64,000 nucleotides of DNA. It comes from Apibacter raozihei (GTDB lineage: Bacteria; Bacteroidota; Bacteroidia; Flavobacteriales; Weeksellaceae). This document shows, in pieces, positions 43,639 through 54,063 of the stretch; position 1 is the stretch's first letter; the number at the start of each line of letters is the position of its first letter. The stretch is taken from NCBI RefSeq assembly GCF_004014855.1, contig NZ_CP034930.1, forward strand, positions 1,054,001 to 1,118,000. Direction: 5' to 3'. Position numbers and translations under genes: made by a program. The notes under the pieces are model-generated. The model worked only from the letters and a program-made list of their open reading frames with translations. It was not told the DNA's origin and ran no database searches.

Positions 43639-45348
43639 ATGAATTTAATTGATAAATATATTTTATTATTTAAAAAAAATAAAAAAGTTCATTTTTTTGT
43701 TTTCTTCTCCGCATTAGTTTTTTTAAGTGCATTTATGATTTATTCGTTTCAACCGGGTTCATATCTGTTTTTAGGTCATGATATTGATTTTCATGTAATG
43801 AGACTAAAAGCTCTTGAAGAAGCATTATCTGACGGTAGATTTCCTGTTTATATAGACTATGAATCAGTAAATGGTTATGGATATCCATCTAAGTGGTTTT
43901 ATCCTGATATTTTGTTAGTTCCATTTGCTTTTTTAGCTAAAATTACAAATCTTATTTTTGCCTATAAATCATTACTTTTTATTATGAGTATATTGTGTGG
44001 TATACTCATGTATATTTCTATGAAGCGAATGTTTAAAAGCTTTTACATTGCTGCCACCAGTTCATTAATATATACCTTTTCATTTTATCGTATTCAGGAT
44101 TTATTTGAAAGATCGGCTTTGGGAGAATCATTATCGTTTACCTTTTTACCCATTGCATTTTTAGGTTTTTATGAAATAATTAAAGGAAATTATAAAAGAT
44201 GGTACATACTTTCAATTGGAATGACGTTAATTATTTTCTCACATGTTCTGTCTGTTTTTTTAACGGCAATCACACTTTTCCTGTTGTTGATTTTTTATCT
44301 CAGAAGTTTATTGAAAGAAACCATCAGAATAAAATATTTATTTTATTCAGTAATACTTACTATAGTTTTATCAGCGTATTTTTTATTTCCTTTAATCGAG
44401 CAGCTAAATTCAAATTTATTTTATTATAATACACATCCATTATTTTACCTTAAAACATTTACTGTGGATCCTATCATGATTTTATGGGGGATGACAGCTG
44501 GAAATATATATCCTAATCAGGATAAAAATATTTTTTTAGTATCTATGGGTTTAACCATGGGAATGGCTCTTGTGCTACGATTATTTATTAAAAGCAAATA
44601 TATAAAAATTAAAGGTGTAGATTTGGGAGTGTGTATAGGATTACTTTATATTCTCGCATCAGCAAAGTTTTTCCCATGGGATATTTTTCCTTTCAGTAAA
44701 TTAGAAATTATAAGATTTCCTTGGAGACTTTACGAGTTTGCCTGTTATTTTTTTTCGATAGCAGGAGCATATTATTCATATATACTTTTCAAAACTTTTA
44801 CTTCCAGATGTCTAGTTTTTAGTTTTTATTTTATAACAATTGTTTTTGTTCTTTATAATGAAGGAAATACTGCCAGAAATAAATTTGAAGAATATAATCC
44901 TTTAACCATAGAAAGAAATTCAGATAATGTTTATGGACAGGGAGCTCTCGAATATATTTCTTCTAAAGTTCCTTCGATAAAGTATCCTGAGCAAAGAGAA
45001 AAAAAGGTTAAGAACCTCCATGCTTCAACTCAAATATCAGAATATAATATTAATAAAGGAATAACGCAATTTGAAATCAACACTCTAAATAAAACGGATG
45101 CTTTGGAGTTACCTTTATTTTATTATAAAGGATATCATGCCGATTTGAACGGAGTAAATTTGAAAGTTTCTGAAAGTAAAAATGGATTATTGGAAATTCC
45201 GCAAATTAAAGGGCAGGGTAGGGTTAAGATTCAATATTCAGGAACATTGATTCAAAAATTAAGCCCTTACATAAGTGTGTTGAGTTTTGTAATTTTACTA
45301 ATCTGTTTGATTAAAAATAACAGAAAAGAAAACAATGAAATTTATTGA
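43639..45348 (+). CDS. YfhO/PTPS-related multi-spanning membrane protein
   Basis: 569 residues with about 12-14 membrane spans. The first exported loop reads FLGHDIDFHVMRLKALEEAL followed by GRFPVYIDYESVNGYGY and KWFYPDILL. This is the characteristic opening of the PTPS-related/YfhO membrane glycosyltransferase-like family, in which the acidic loop is thought to bind a lipid-linked sugar. The family is much better known from Firmicutes than Bacteroidota. It overlaps lplA by 14 bases, so the two are cotranscribed. Its function here is unknown; a role in surface glycan modification is a guess from family. Confidence 0.7.
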   Translation: MNLIDKYILLFKKNKKVHFFVFFSALVFLSAFMIYSFQPGSYLFLGHDIDFHVMRLKALEEALSDGRFPVYIDYESVNGYGYPSKWFYPDILLVPFAFLAKITNLIFAYKSLLFIMSILCGILMYISMKRMFKSFYIAATSSLIYTFSFYRIQDLFERSALGESLSFTFLPIAFLGFYEIIKGNYKRWYILSIGMTLIIFSHVLSVFLTAITLFLLLIFYLRSLLKETIRIKYLFYSVILTIVLSAYFLFPLIEQLNSNLFYYNTHPLFYLKTFTVDPIMILWGMTAGNIYPNQDKNIFLVSMGLTMGMALVLRLFIKSKYIKIKGVDLGVCIGLLYILASAKFFPWDIFPFSKLEIIRFPWRLYEFACYFFSIAGAYYSYILFKTFTSRCLVFSFYFITIVFVLYNEGNTARNKFEEYNPLTIERNSDNVYGQGALEYISSKVPSIKYPEQREKKVKNLHASTQISEYNINKGITQFEINTLNKTDALELPLFYYKGYHADLNGVNLKVSESKNGLLEIPQIKGQGRVKIQYSGTLIQKLSPYISVLSFVILLICLIKNNRKENNEIY

Positions 45349-46333
45349 CAATAAAGGGAATACTGATCCTCAAATAAATTTGGCAATTGAAGAGTATATA
45401 ATATCTTATTTGCCTGTTGAAATTGAACCTTATTTATTATTTTATATAAATCAACCATCCATAATTATTGGTAAGCACCAGAATACTATAGAGGAAATCA
45501 ATACTCAATATGTCGAAGAAAATAATATAAAGGTAGTAAGAAGATTATCCGGAGGAGGAGCCGTTTATCATGATCTAGGAAACTTAAATTTTAGTTTTAT
45601 TACTCAAGATGATGGAAACAGTTTTTCAAATTACCGGAAATTTTTAAAACCGGTGATTAAAGCATTGAAAAATATGGGTGTTGATGCAGAGTTGAAAGGG
45701 CGAAATGATGTGGTAGTTGGTGAAAGGAAAATAAGTGGAAACGCACAATTTACTTCAAAAGGAAAAATAATAACTCACGGAACCTTGTTGTTCAAAAGCA
45801 ATATAGATGAGGTTGTTAACTCATTAAATGTTAGGAAAGATAAAATAGAATCTAAAGGTATTAAATCTATACGAAGCAGGGTTGCCAATATATCAGAGTT
45901 TATGAATGAGAGTATCTCTATAAATGAATTTCGTGAAAATTTACTTTTACAAATATTTAATGTAAATCATTTGGATGAAATTAAATCCTACCCTTTAGGT
46001 GAAAACGATTGGGATAAAATTAATCAGATCTCAGATGAAAGATATTCAAATTGGGAATGGAATTACGGACGTTCTCCAAAATTTTATATAGAGAATCGTC
46101 AGAGATTATCTGTAGGATCAATTGATCTACGGTTAAATGTTGAAGAAGGAATAATAACACAGATTAAAATCTATGGAGATTTTTTTGGGATAAAAGACGT
46201 TCAGGATATAGAAAATAAACTTATTGGAGTAAGATATACACAGGAATCGGTTTATCAGGCTTTATATGAGGTCGATCTTACTCTATACTTTGGAGAAGTT
46301 GCATTAAGTGATTTTGTGAAATTGATCTATTAA
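45335..46333 (+). CDS. lplA: Lipoate--protein ligase A
   Basis: 332 residues. Activates free lipoate with ATP and attaches it to E2 subunits of pyruvate and other dehydrogenases. Features: N-terminal catalytic domain with the lipoate-binding RRLSGGGAVYHDLGNLNFSF (about 70-89), GRNDVVVGERKISGNAQF, and a C-terminal accessory domain of about 90 residues. The opening MKFIDNKGNTDPQINLAIEEY closely resembles LplA of Firmicutes. It overlaps the membrane-protein gene by 14 bases. A requirement for scavenged lipoate fits a host-associated lifestyle. Confidence 0.9.
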   Translation: MKFIDNKGNTDPQINLAIEEYIISYLPVEIEPYLLFYINQPSIIIGKHQNTIEEINTQYVEENNIKVVRRLSGGGAVYHDLGNLNFSFITQDDGNSFSNYRKFLKPVIKALKNMGVDAELKGRNDVVVGERKISGNAQFTSKGKIITHGTLLFKSNIDEVVNSLNVRKDKIESKGIKSIRSRVANISEFMNESISINEFRENLLLQIFNVNHLDEIKSYPLGENDWDKINQISDERYSNWEWNYGRSPKFYIENRQRLSVGSIDLRLNVEEGIITQIKIYGDFFGIKDVQDIENKLIGVRYTQESVYQALYEVDLTLYFGEVALSDFVKLIY

Positions 46334-46336
46334 AAA

Positions 46337-46362
46337 AGTGGATTTACATAAGCAAATCCACT
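46337..46362. terminator. Terminator between convergent lplA and gdhA
   Basis: 9-bp stem AGTGGATTT/AAATCCACT with an 8-base loop, A run on the left and a T-rich stretch on the right. It is weaker than the other hairpins. Confidence 0.6.
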
Positions 46363-46389
46363 CATAGTATTTTTTATTGGGTTTACAGC

Positions 46390-47733
46390 CTAAACTACTC
46401 CTTGTGCCAGCATGGCATCAGCAACTTTTACAAAACCGGCAATATTTGCACCTTTAACATAGTTTATAGATCCATCTGCTTCAGTACCATATTTTTTACA
46501 GTTATCATGTATTCCTATCATGATTTCTTTTAAACGTAAATCAACCTCTTCACTACTCCAGTGCATTCTCATTGAATTTTGACTCATTTCCAACCCGGAT
46601 GTAGCAACTCCTCCAGCATTGGATGCTTTACCCGGCGAGTATAATATTTTATTATTAATAAACTCGTGAACAGCATCTAAAGTACATGGCATGTTTGCTG
46701 CTTCGGTTATGCAGAGAACTCCGTTTTTAATTAATTCACGGGCATCATGAATGTCTAATTCATTTTGAGTTGCGGCAGGTATGGCAATATCGACCTTTTG
46801 TTCCCAAGGTCTTTTTCCTTCATAAAATACGGCAGAAGGGTATTTTTCAATGTAATCCTGAACCTGATCGTTACCGCTCATCCTCATTTCAAGTAAATAT
46901 TCAGTTTTTTCATCAGAGATACCCTCTGCGTCATAAACATATCCGTCAGGACCGGAAATTGTTACAACCTTTCCACCCAATTGATTTACTTTTTTAATAA
47001 CTCCCCAGGCAACATTTCCAAAACCAGAAACCGCAAAAGTTTTACCTTCAATTTTTTCACCTATAGTTTCCAGCATTTTTTCACAAAAATAGACTACTCC
47101 ATAACCGGTAGCCTCAGGTCTGATTAACGAACCACCATAAGATAGACCTTTTCCGGTTAATACGCCCGTAAACTCATTTTGTAATCTTTTATATTGACCA
47201 AATAAATATCCTATTTCTCTAGCACCTACACCTATATCACCTGCGGGTACATCAGTTTCTGCACCAATATGTTTAGACAGTTCAGTCATAAACGATTGAC
47301 AAAAACGCATAATTTCAGCATCAGATTTACCTTTTGGATCAAAATCAGCCCCACCTTTACCACCTCCCATTGGTAGCGTGGTTAAAGAGTTTTTAAAAAC
47401 CTGCTCAAAAGCAAGGAATTTCATAGTGCTTAAATTTACAGATGGGTGAAATCTCAATCCTCCTTTGTAGGGGCCGATTGCAGAATTCATCTGAACTCTG
47501 AATCCGCGGTTTACCTGTACATCTCCTTTATCATTAACCCAAGGAACTCTGAAAATAATAGAACGTTCAGGTTCTGTCATTCGTAATAACAAATTTTTTC
47601 TGTTATATCTGTCATGTTCTGAAATAAAAGGCATCACGGTTTCAGCAAACTCGCGTACAGCCTGTAAAAATTCCGGTTCATTAGGATTTCTCATTTCCAC
47701 TAATTTCATGAACTCATCAAACTCTTGTTTCAT
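46390..47733 (-). CDS. gdhA: NADP-specific glutamate dehydrogenase
   Basis: 447 residues, the length of the hexameric bacterial NADP enzyme. It assimilates ammonia into 2-oxoglutarate. The catalytic Lys region PMGGGKGGADFDPKGKSD and the Rossmann loop FAVSGFGNVAWGV are present, together with PAGDIGVGAREIGYLFGQ. It is divergent from menA and has a perfect -7 box 39 bases upstream. Confidence 0.95.
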   Translation of the reverse strand: MKQEFDEFMKLVEMRNPNEPEFLQAVREFAETVMPFISEHDRYNRKNLLLRMTEPERSIIFRVPWVNDKGDVQVNRGFRVQMNSAIGPYKGGLRFHPSVNLSTMKFLAFEQVFKNSLTTLPMGGGKGGADFDPKGKSDAEIMRFCQSFMTELSKHIGAETDVPAGDIGVGAREIGYLFGQYKRLQNEFTGVLTGKGLSYGGSLIRPEATGYGVVYFCEKMLETIGEKIEGKTFAVSGFGNVAWGVIKKVNQLGGKVVTISGPDGYVYDAEGISDEKTEYLLEMRMSGNDQVQDYIEKYPSAVFYEGKRPWEQKVDIAIPAATQNELDIHDARELIKNGVLCITEAANMPCTLDAVHEFINNKILYSPGKASNAGGVATSGLEMSQNSMRMHWSSEEVDLRLKEIMIGIHDNCKKYGTEADGSINYVKGANIAGFVKVADAMLAQGVV

Positions 47734-47771
47734 ATAATTAAACTATGGTTTTAATAATTTTTTGCTTTTAA

Positions 47772-47779
47772 CAAATCTA
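47772..47779 (-). promoter_or_regulatory. Promoter -7 box of gdhA
   Basis: TAGATTTG on the minus strand, perfect TAnnTTTG, 39 bases before the ATG at 47733. Confidence 0.6.
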
Positions 47780-47949
47780 ATGCCATTTTCAGAATAAAAA
47801 AGTATTTTCAATAATTATTTTAATATTTTCAAATTTAATTTAAAACAAATAAATAAAGTATTAAAACAAGATAAAATAAAGTTTTGAAAATGATTGATTT
47901 AAAATACGCTCAGTTTACGCCTATTGAGACTAAACTACTTTTGTGTTTA

Positions 47950-47985
47950 AAATGAATGTAAAATAATGTATTTTTACATTCATTT
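47950..47985. repeat. Perfect inverted repeat upstream of menA
   Basis: 14-bp arms AAATGAATGTAAAA and TTTTACATTCATTT (47950-47963, 47972-47985) with an 8-base spacer, 22 bases before menA in the divergent gdhA-menA gap. It could be an operator or an RNA hairpin in the menA leader. Confidence 0.45.
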
Positions 47986-48007
47986 TTAATTATAGTAAGT
48001 TGAGTAT

Positions 48008-48931
48008 ATGAAAAATTGGATTGAGGCTGCCAGATTACGGACTTTACCCCTTTCTTTAAGTGGTATTATTTTAGGTGGCATGTTAGCTAAATGGAAAGAA
48101 AGTTTTGATGGCAATATATTTGTTTTGTCCTGTTTAACAACTATTCTGTTTCAGGTGTTATCAAATTTTGCTAATGATTATGGAGATGGAACAAAGGGGA
48201 CAGACAATGAGAACAGAATCGGTCCGGTAAGAGCTATACAATCAGGAGCAATAAGTCACAAAAAAATGTTCAAAGGAATTATTATTACCGTTATTTTATC
48301 TTTTATATCCGCAATAATTTTACTTTTTTATGCATTCATACCCAAATATTGGGAAGCATTTTTCATATTTATAGGATTAGGTATTGGCTGTATTTTGGCT
48401 GCCATATTCTATACTATGGGTAAAAAGCCCTATGGGTACATGGGGTTGGGAGATATTTTTGTATTTGTTTTTTTTGGGTGGGTATCTGTAATTGGAAGCG
48501 AATTTTTATATACTAAAACATTTAATTGGGATAGTTTACTTCCGGCTTCAGCAGTTGGATTATTTAGTGTTGCCGTATTAAACCTTAATAACATGAGGGA
48601 TATAAAATCGGACAAAGACGCGGGTAAAAATACATTAGCCCTTCGTCTCGGCTTTCAAAATGCTAAATATTATCAATTATTATTAATGAATTTGCCTTTT
48701 ATTTTATGTCTTATATTTTTACTTATTCATCAGGAGCAATTTTCAATTAGTCTGGATCATCTTACTACATTAAAACCATTTATATTTTTTATATTATTTT
48801 TACCAACTACGTGGTTAAGACGTAAAATTTTATATACAACAGATCCGGCTAAATTAGATTTATATATGAAACCTACAGCATTGCTTGCTCTTTTTTTTGC
48901 TGTATTATTTGGTATGGGACTTACATTGTAA
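48008..48931 (+). CDS. menA: 1,4-dihydroxy-2-naphthoate polyprenyltransferase
   Basis: 307 residues, about nine membrane spans. Attaches the prenyl tail in menaquinone synthesis. The first Asp-rich motif is NDYGDGTKGTDNENRIGPVR (about 59-78) and the second DIKSDKDAGKNT, as in MenA rather than the DPPR-type UbiA at 37279. The opening MKNWIEAARLRTLPLSLSGI is diagnostic. It leads a three-gene unit with a HAD phosphatase and rnhA (gaps of 12 and 7 bases). Confidence 0.92.
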   Translation: MKNWIEAARLRTLPLSLSGIILGGMLAKWKESFDGNIFVLSCLTTILFQVLSNFANDYGDGTKGTDNENRIGPVRAIQSGAISHKKMFKGIIITVILSFISAIILLFYAFIPKYWEAFFIFIGLGIGCILAAIFYTMGKKPYGYMGLGDIFVFVFFGWVSVIGSEFLYTKTFNWDSLLPASAVGLFSVAVLNLNNMRDIKSDKDAGKNTLALRLGFQNAKYYQLLLMNLPFILCLIFLLIHQEQFSISLDHLTTLKPFIFFILFLPTTWLRRKILYTTDPAKLDLYMKPTALLALFFAVLFGMGLTL

Positions 48932-48943
48932 AAGAAAAAAATT

Positions 48944-49648
48944 ATGAGAAATATTAAACATATATTTTTTGATCTGGATAATACGCTTTGGGATACTGAC
49001 AGAAATTCTATGCTTACACTCAAGCAAATGTATGAAGATGTAAAAGTAGAAGAAATTTATAATGTAAATTTTCAAGAATTTTATGATAGTTATTACCAAA
49101 GGAATGAGCATTTATGGGCCTTATTCAGACAGGATAAAGTAACAAAAAATGATATATTAAGCCAGAGATTCAAAAATACATTTGAAGAATTTGATATCAG
49201 AGATGAGGTAATACGTTCATACTTTGATGCTCATTTCTTAGAAAAAGTTGTAAAACACAATACTCTTATTGATAATACAGTTGAAGTATTAAGCTACTTA
49301 AAATCTAAGGGATATATCATGCATATAGTTTCTAATGGTTTTATAAAACCTACAGAACGAAAAGTTTATGATACACCGATTAAAGATTATATAACCACCA
49401 TTACAAGTGGAGAAGAAATTAACAAAAGAAAGCCAGCCAGAGAAGTTTTTGAATTAGGACTTGACAAGGCGAATGCAAACCCTGAGGAATCTTCATTTAT
49501 TGGGGATGATTTTGAAGCGGATGTTTTGGGTAGTGATAATTTAGGGATGTTGGGTATTTATTTTAATTATAAAAAAGATAGTGATCTTTCAAAAATGAAT
49601 GGTTTCCCAGTGATTAATAATTTAATTGAATTAAAGCAGCTATTTTAA
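48944..49648 (+). CDS. HAD-superfamily phosphatase (YjjG-like)
   Basis: 234 residues. Motif I is FFDLDNTLWD (residues 8-17), motif II VSNGF, and motif IV FIGDDFEADVLGSDN. The alpha-helical cap after motif I and the length fit the YjjG/pyrimidine-nucleotidase branch, which dephosphorylates noncanonical pyrimidine nucleotides. The exact substrate is unproven. It lies between menA and rnhA. Confidence 0.82.
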   Translation: MRNIKHIFFDLDNTLWDTDRNSMLTLKQMYEDVKVEEIYNVNFQEFYDSYYQRNEHLWALFRQDKVTKNDILSQRFKNTFEEFDIRDEVIRSYFDAHFLEKVVKHNTLIDNTVEVLSYLKSKGYIMHIVSNGFIKPTERKVYDTPIKDYITTITSGEEINKRKPAREVFELGLDKANANPEESSFIGDDFEADVLGSDNLGMLGIYFNYKKDSDLSKMNGFPVINNLIELKQLF

Positions 49649-49655
49649 TTCTTAT

Positions 49656-50126
49656 ATGATAGAAATTTTTACAGATGGAGCATCTTCAGGAAATCCGGGT
49701 AAAGGAGGATATGGTATCATTATGCGTCTTAAAGGGACGAATTATGAGAAAACTTTTAGTCAGGGTTTTCGATTAACAACCAATAACAGAATGGAACTTA
49801 TGGCTGTCATTGTCGCACTCGAAAAAATCAGTAAGCCCAATCAGGAGGTTGTAGTTTATTCAGATTCAAAATATGTGGTAGATGCTGTTAATAATAATTG
49901 GATTTATGGTTGGCAGAAAAAAAAATTTGAAAAAGTAAAAAATCCTGATTTATGGATTCGTTTTTTAAAAGTATATAAGAACCATAGGGTTAAGCTTCAG
50001 TGGATCAAAGGGCATGAAGGACATGTAGAAAATGAAAGAGCTGATAGATTGGCTGTGCAGGCTTCCCGTTCAGATTTGTTGTCTATAGATACGGACTATG
50101 AAAATCATAACACTAAACTCCTTTAA
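49656..50126 (+). CDS. rnhA: Ribonuclease HI
   Basis: 156 residues. Degrades the RNA strand of RNA-DNA hybrids. Catalytic acids are in FTDGASSGNPGKGGYG, NNRMELMAVI, VYSDSKYVVDAV and NERADRLAV; the basic protrusion WIYGWQKKKFEKVKNPDLW is the substrate-binding handle. It follows the HAD gene by 7 bases. Confidence 0.95.
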   Translation: MIEIFTDGASSGNPGKGGYGIIMRLKGTNYEKTFSQGFRLTTNNRMELMAVIVALEKISKPNQEVVVYSDSKYVVDAVNNNWIYGWQKKKFEKVKNPDLWIRFLKVYKNHRVKLQWIKGHEGHVENERADRLAVQASRSDLLSIDTDYENHNTKLL

Positions 50127-50367
50127 TCTCCACACTTTAAAATCGTAATTATTTGATTAATCTACATTTATTTTATTGAAGAGATTCTATAAAGTATATC
50201 AGTAAAGATTAAAGTTTTGCGAGTAAGCGTAGTAACTGAATTTTGTTAGTATTGAAAACTAAGTTACTGTGTGGTATCTATATAAGGTAAAAGTAAATGT
50301 TTATAAACTGTTGATATTTTGTTGATAATTTTATAATTTAGCAAATTAATAATTATAAGCTTTAAAA

Positions 50368-50997
50368 ATGAAAATCAAGAATATTTTATATGCTGGTTTC
50401 TCTATATGCTCCATTTTGCTGACGTCCTGTGTTTCCTATGAAACATCAGCTTCATATAAAAAGAAAAGCAATTCATCAAAAACTTCAAGGTATACCTACA
50501 ATTCTAAAAAAAGCTCAGGACATTCTTCAAAAAAGTCAACTCCATATGTTAATAAAATAAAAAAAGAAGATAAGGCTGTTGTGCTCAAATCAGAAAAAGC
50601 CAATGTTTCTAAATCCAAAGATGTAAAAATAGTACTTAATGAGGCAGGGAAATATAAAGGTACGCCATATAAATACGGAGGTAGTACTTCAAGTGGTATA
50701 GATTGTTCAGGCTTGGTATGTGTAGCTTTCCAGAAAATAGATGTAAAGCTTCCCCGCAGATCGGTTGATATGTCTAATCAGGGCGATACCGTTCCTATAT
50801 CCAGAGTTAAAGAAGGTGATCTTCTGTTTTTTTCGACAGGAGGTTCGGGGATTAATCATGTAGGAATAGTGTACGATATAAAACAGACAGGAGAAGTATC
50901 ATTTATTCATGCTTCAACATCTAAAGGGGTAATGGTTAGTTCATTAGAGGAATCCTATTGGAAAGGGAAATTTATCAAAGCTAAAAGAGTATTATAA
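50368..50997 (+). CDS. NlpC/P60 family lipoprotein (Spr/MepS-like)
   Basis: 209 residues. Lipoprotein signal MKIKNILYAGFSICSILL with lipobox LTSC, then a Ser/Lys-rich linker of about 80 residues, then the NlpC/P60 domain with catalytic Cys in GIDCSGLVCVAF, His in INHVGIVYD and the next conserved segment FIHASTSKGVMVSS. It would be an outer-membrane-anchored endopeptidase that opens peptidoglycan cross-links for wall growth. Its own transcription unit. Confidence 0.85.
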   Translation: MKIKNILYAGFSICSILLTSCVSYETSASYKKKSNSSKTSRYTYNSKKSSGHSSKKSTPYVNKIKKEDKAVVLKSEKANVSKSKDVKIVLNEAGKYKGTPYKYGGSTSSGIDCSGLVCVAFQKIDVKLPRRSVDMSNQGDTVPISRVKEGDLLFFSTGGSGINHVGIVYDIKQTGEVSFIHASTSKGVMVSSLEESYWKGKFIKAKRVL

Positions 50998-51078
50998 CAA
51001 TTATCATGTAATCAAATAAGCGTTTTTATTTCTTTTTTTCATACATTTAATTACTAATAATCCTTAGAAAACGTAATT

Positions 51079-51498
51079 ATGAAAAAAAGAACTCCCGTAT
51101 CCACAATAATGACTAAAAGCCCGGTTACAGTGAATCTTACTGATGGGCTGGCAAAAGTAAACAGCCTATTCAAAAAACAAAGTATTAGGCATATTCCGGT
51201 AGTTTCCGGTAAAAAATTAATAGGTATCATAAGCCAGACGGATATTATGCGGCTTTCATTTGGAGATATATACTCCGGACAGGAAGAAATGGATAACTCA
51301 CTTTTTGATATGTTAAGTATAGAACAGGTAATGGCTGCCCATCCAAAAACGGTAGCTCCTTCAGATACAATTAAAGAAGTGGCAGAAATTTTTGCCTCAT
51401 CCTCATTCAGAGCTTTGCCTGTAATTCAGGAAGATGAAATTGTAGGGATTGTTACTACGACAGATGTTATTAAATACTTACTAGAACAATTTGATTGA
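51079..51498 (+). CDS. CBS-domain pair protein
   Basis: 139 residues made of two CBS domains. The first runs from VSTIMTKSPVTVNLTDGL to IGIISQTDIMRLSF, the second from IEQVMAAHPKTVAPSDTI to VGIVTTTDVIKYLL. Such pairs usually bind adenine nucleotides and regulate other proteins. No catalytic domain is attached. It has a strong terminator at 51579. Confidence 0.85.
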   Translation: MKKRTPVSTIMTKSPVTVNLTDGLAKVNSLFKKQSIRHIPVVSGKKLIGIISQTDIMRLSFGDIYSGQEEMDNSLFDMLSIEQVMAAHPKTVAPSDTIKEVAEIFASSSFRALPVIQEDEIVGIVTTTDVIKYLLEQFD

Positions 51499-51578
51499 TT
51501 TAGTTATATACAAAACCATTATTTAGAATTAAGAGATTTTAAAGTTTGTAAACAATCTTATTATGATGATACAAAAAT

Positions 51579-51616
51579 AAAAACCTTTCAAGCCGTTTAA
51601 AGCTTGAAAGGTTTTT
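51579..51616 (+). terminator. Terminator of the CBS gene
   Basis: Perfect 15-bp stem AAAAACCTTTCAAGC/GCTTGAAAGGTTTTT with an 8-base loop. Confidence 0.85.
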
Positions 51617-51823
51617 TAACTAAGTATAAATTAATGTATTATTTATAAAGAACGTTTGTGAAATAACTTTTTAAAATAGTATAAAACATTCAAAGTTAAT
51701 TCAAGTTATTAAACGCAAATAACGGGCAAATATTGAAGGAATATTGTTAAAAAAACGATAATATTATATTAAATATTTCTTTTTAACGACAGAAGGGGGA
51801 ATTTTATAGACGAACAGAAAAAA

Positions 51824-51850
51824 TAAAAGCTTCATTTAATGAAGCTTTTA
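51824..51850 (-). terminator. Terminator of the ABC-F gene
   Basis: Perfect 12-bp stem TAAAAGCTTCAT/ATGAAGCTTTTA, loop TTA, 26 bases past the stop at 51877. Confidence 0.8.
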
Positions 51851-51876
51851 ATATAATATAAGGTTTTAATTAGATA

Positions 51877-54003
<2,127 letters not shown>

Positions 54004-54009
54004 TTTTTG

Positions 54010-54041
54010 TTTGTCTGTTAGTATTGAAAAACGTTATTTTG
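54010..54041 (+). promoter_or_regulatory. Promoter of the first ompA gene
   Basis: TTTG at 54010-54013 and TTATTTTG at 54034-54041 with a 20-base spacer resemble the -33/-7 pair, with one mismatch in the -7 box. The start follows 22 bases later. Confidence 0.45.
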
Positions 54042-54063
54042 CAATTAAAATTAGATTTTATAT

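Larger units (their letters stand above)
51499..51876. other. Intergenic region between convergent genes
   Basis: 378 bases between the CBS gene and the ABC-F gene. It contains the two terminators at 51579 and 51824; I see nothing else. Confidence 0.5.
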
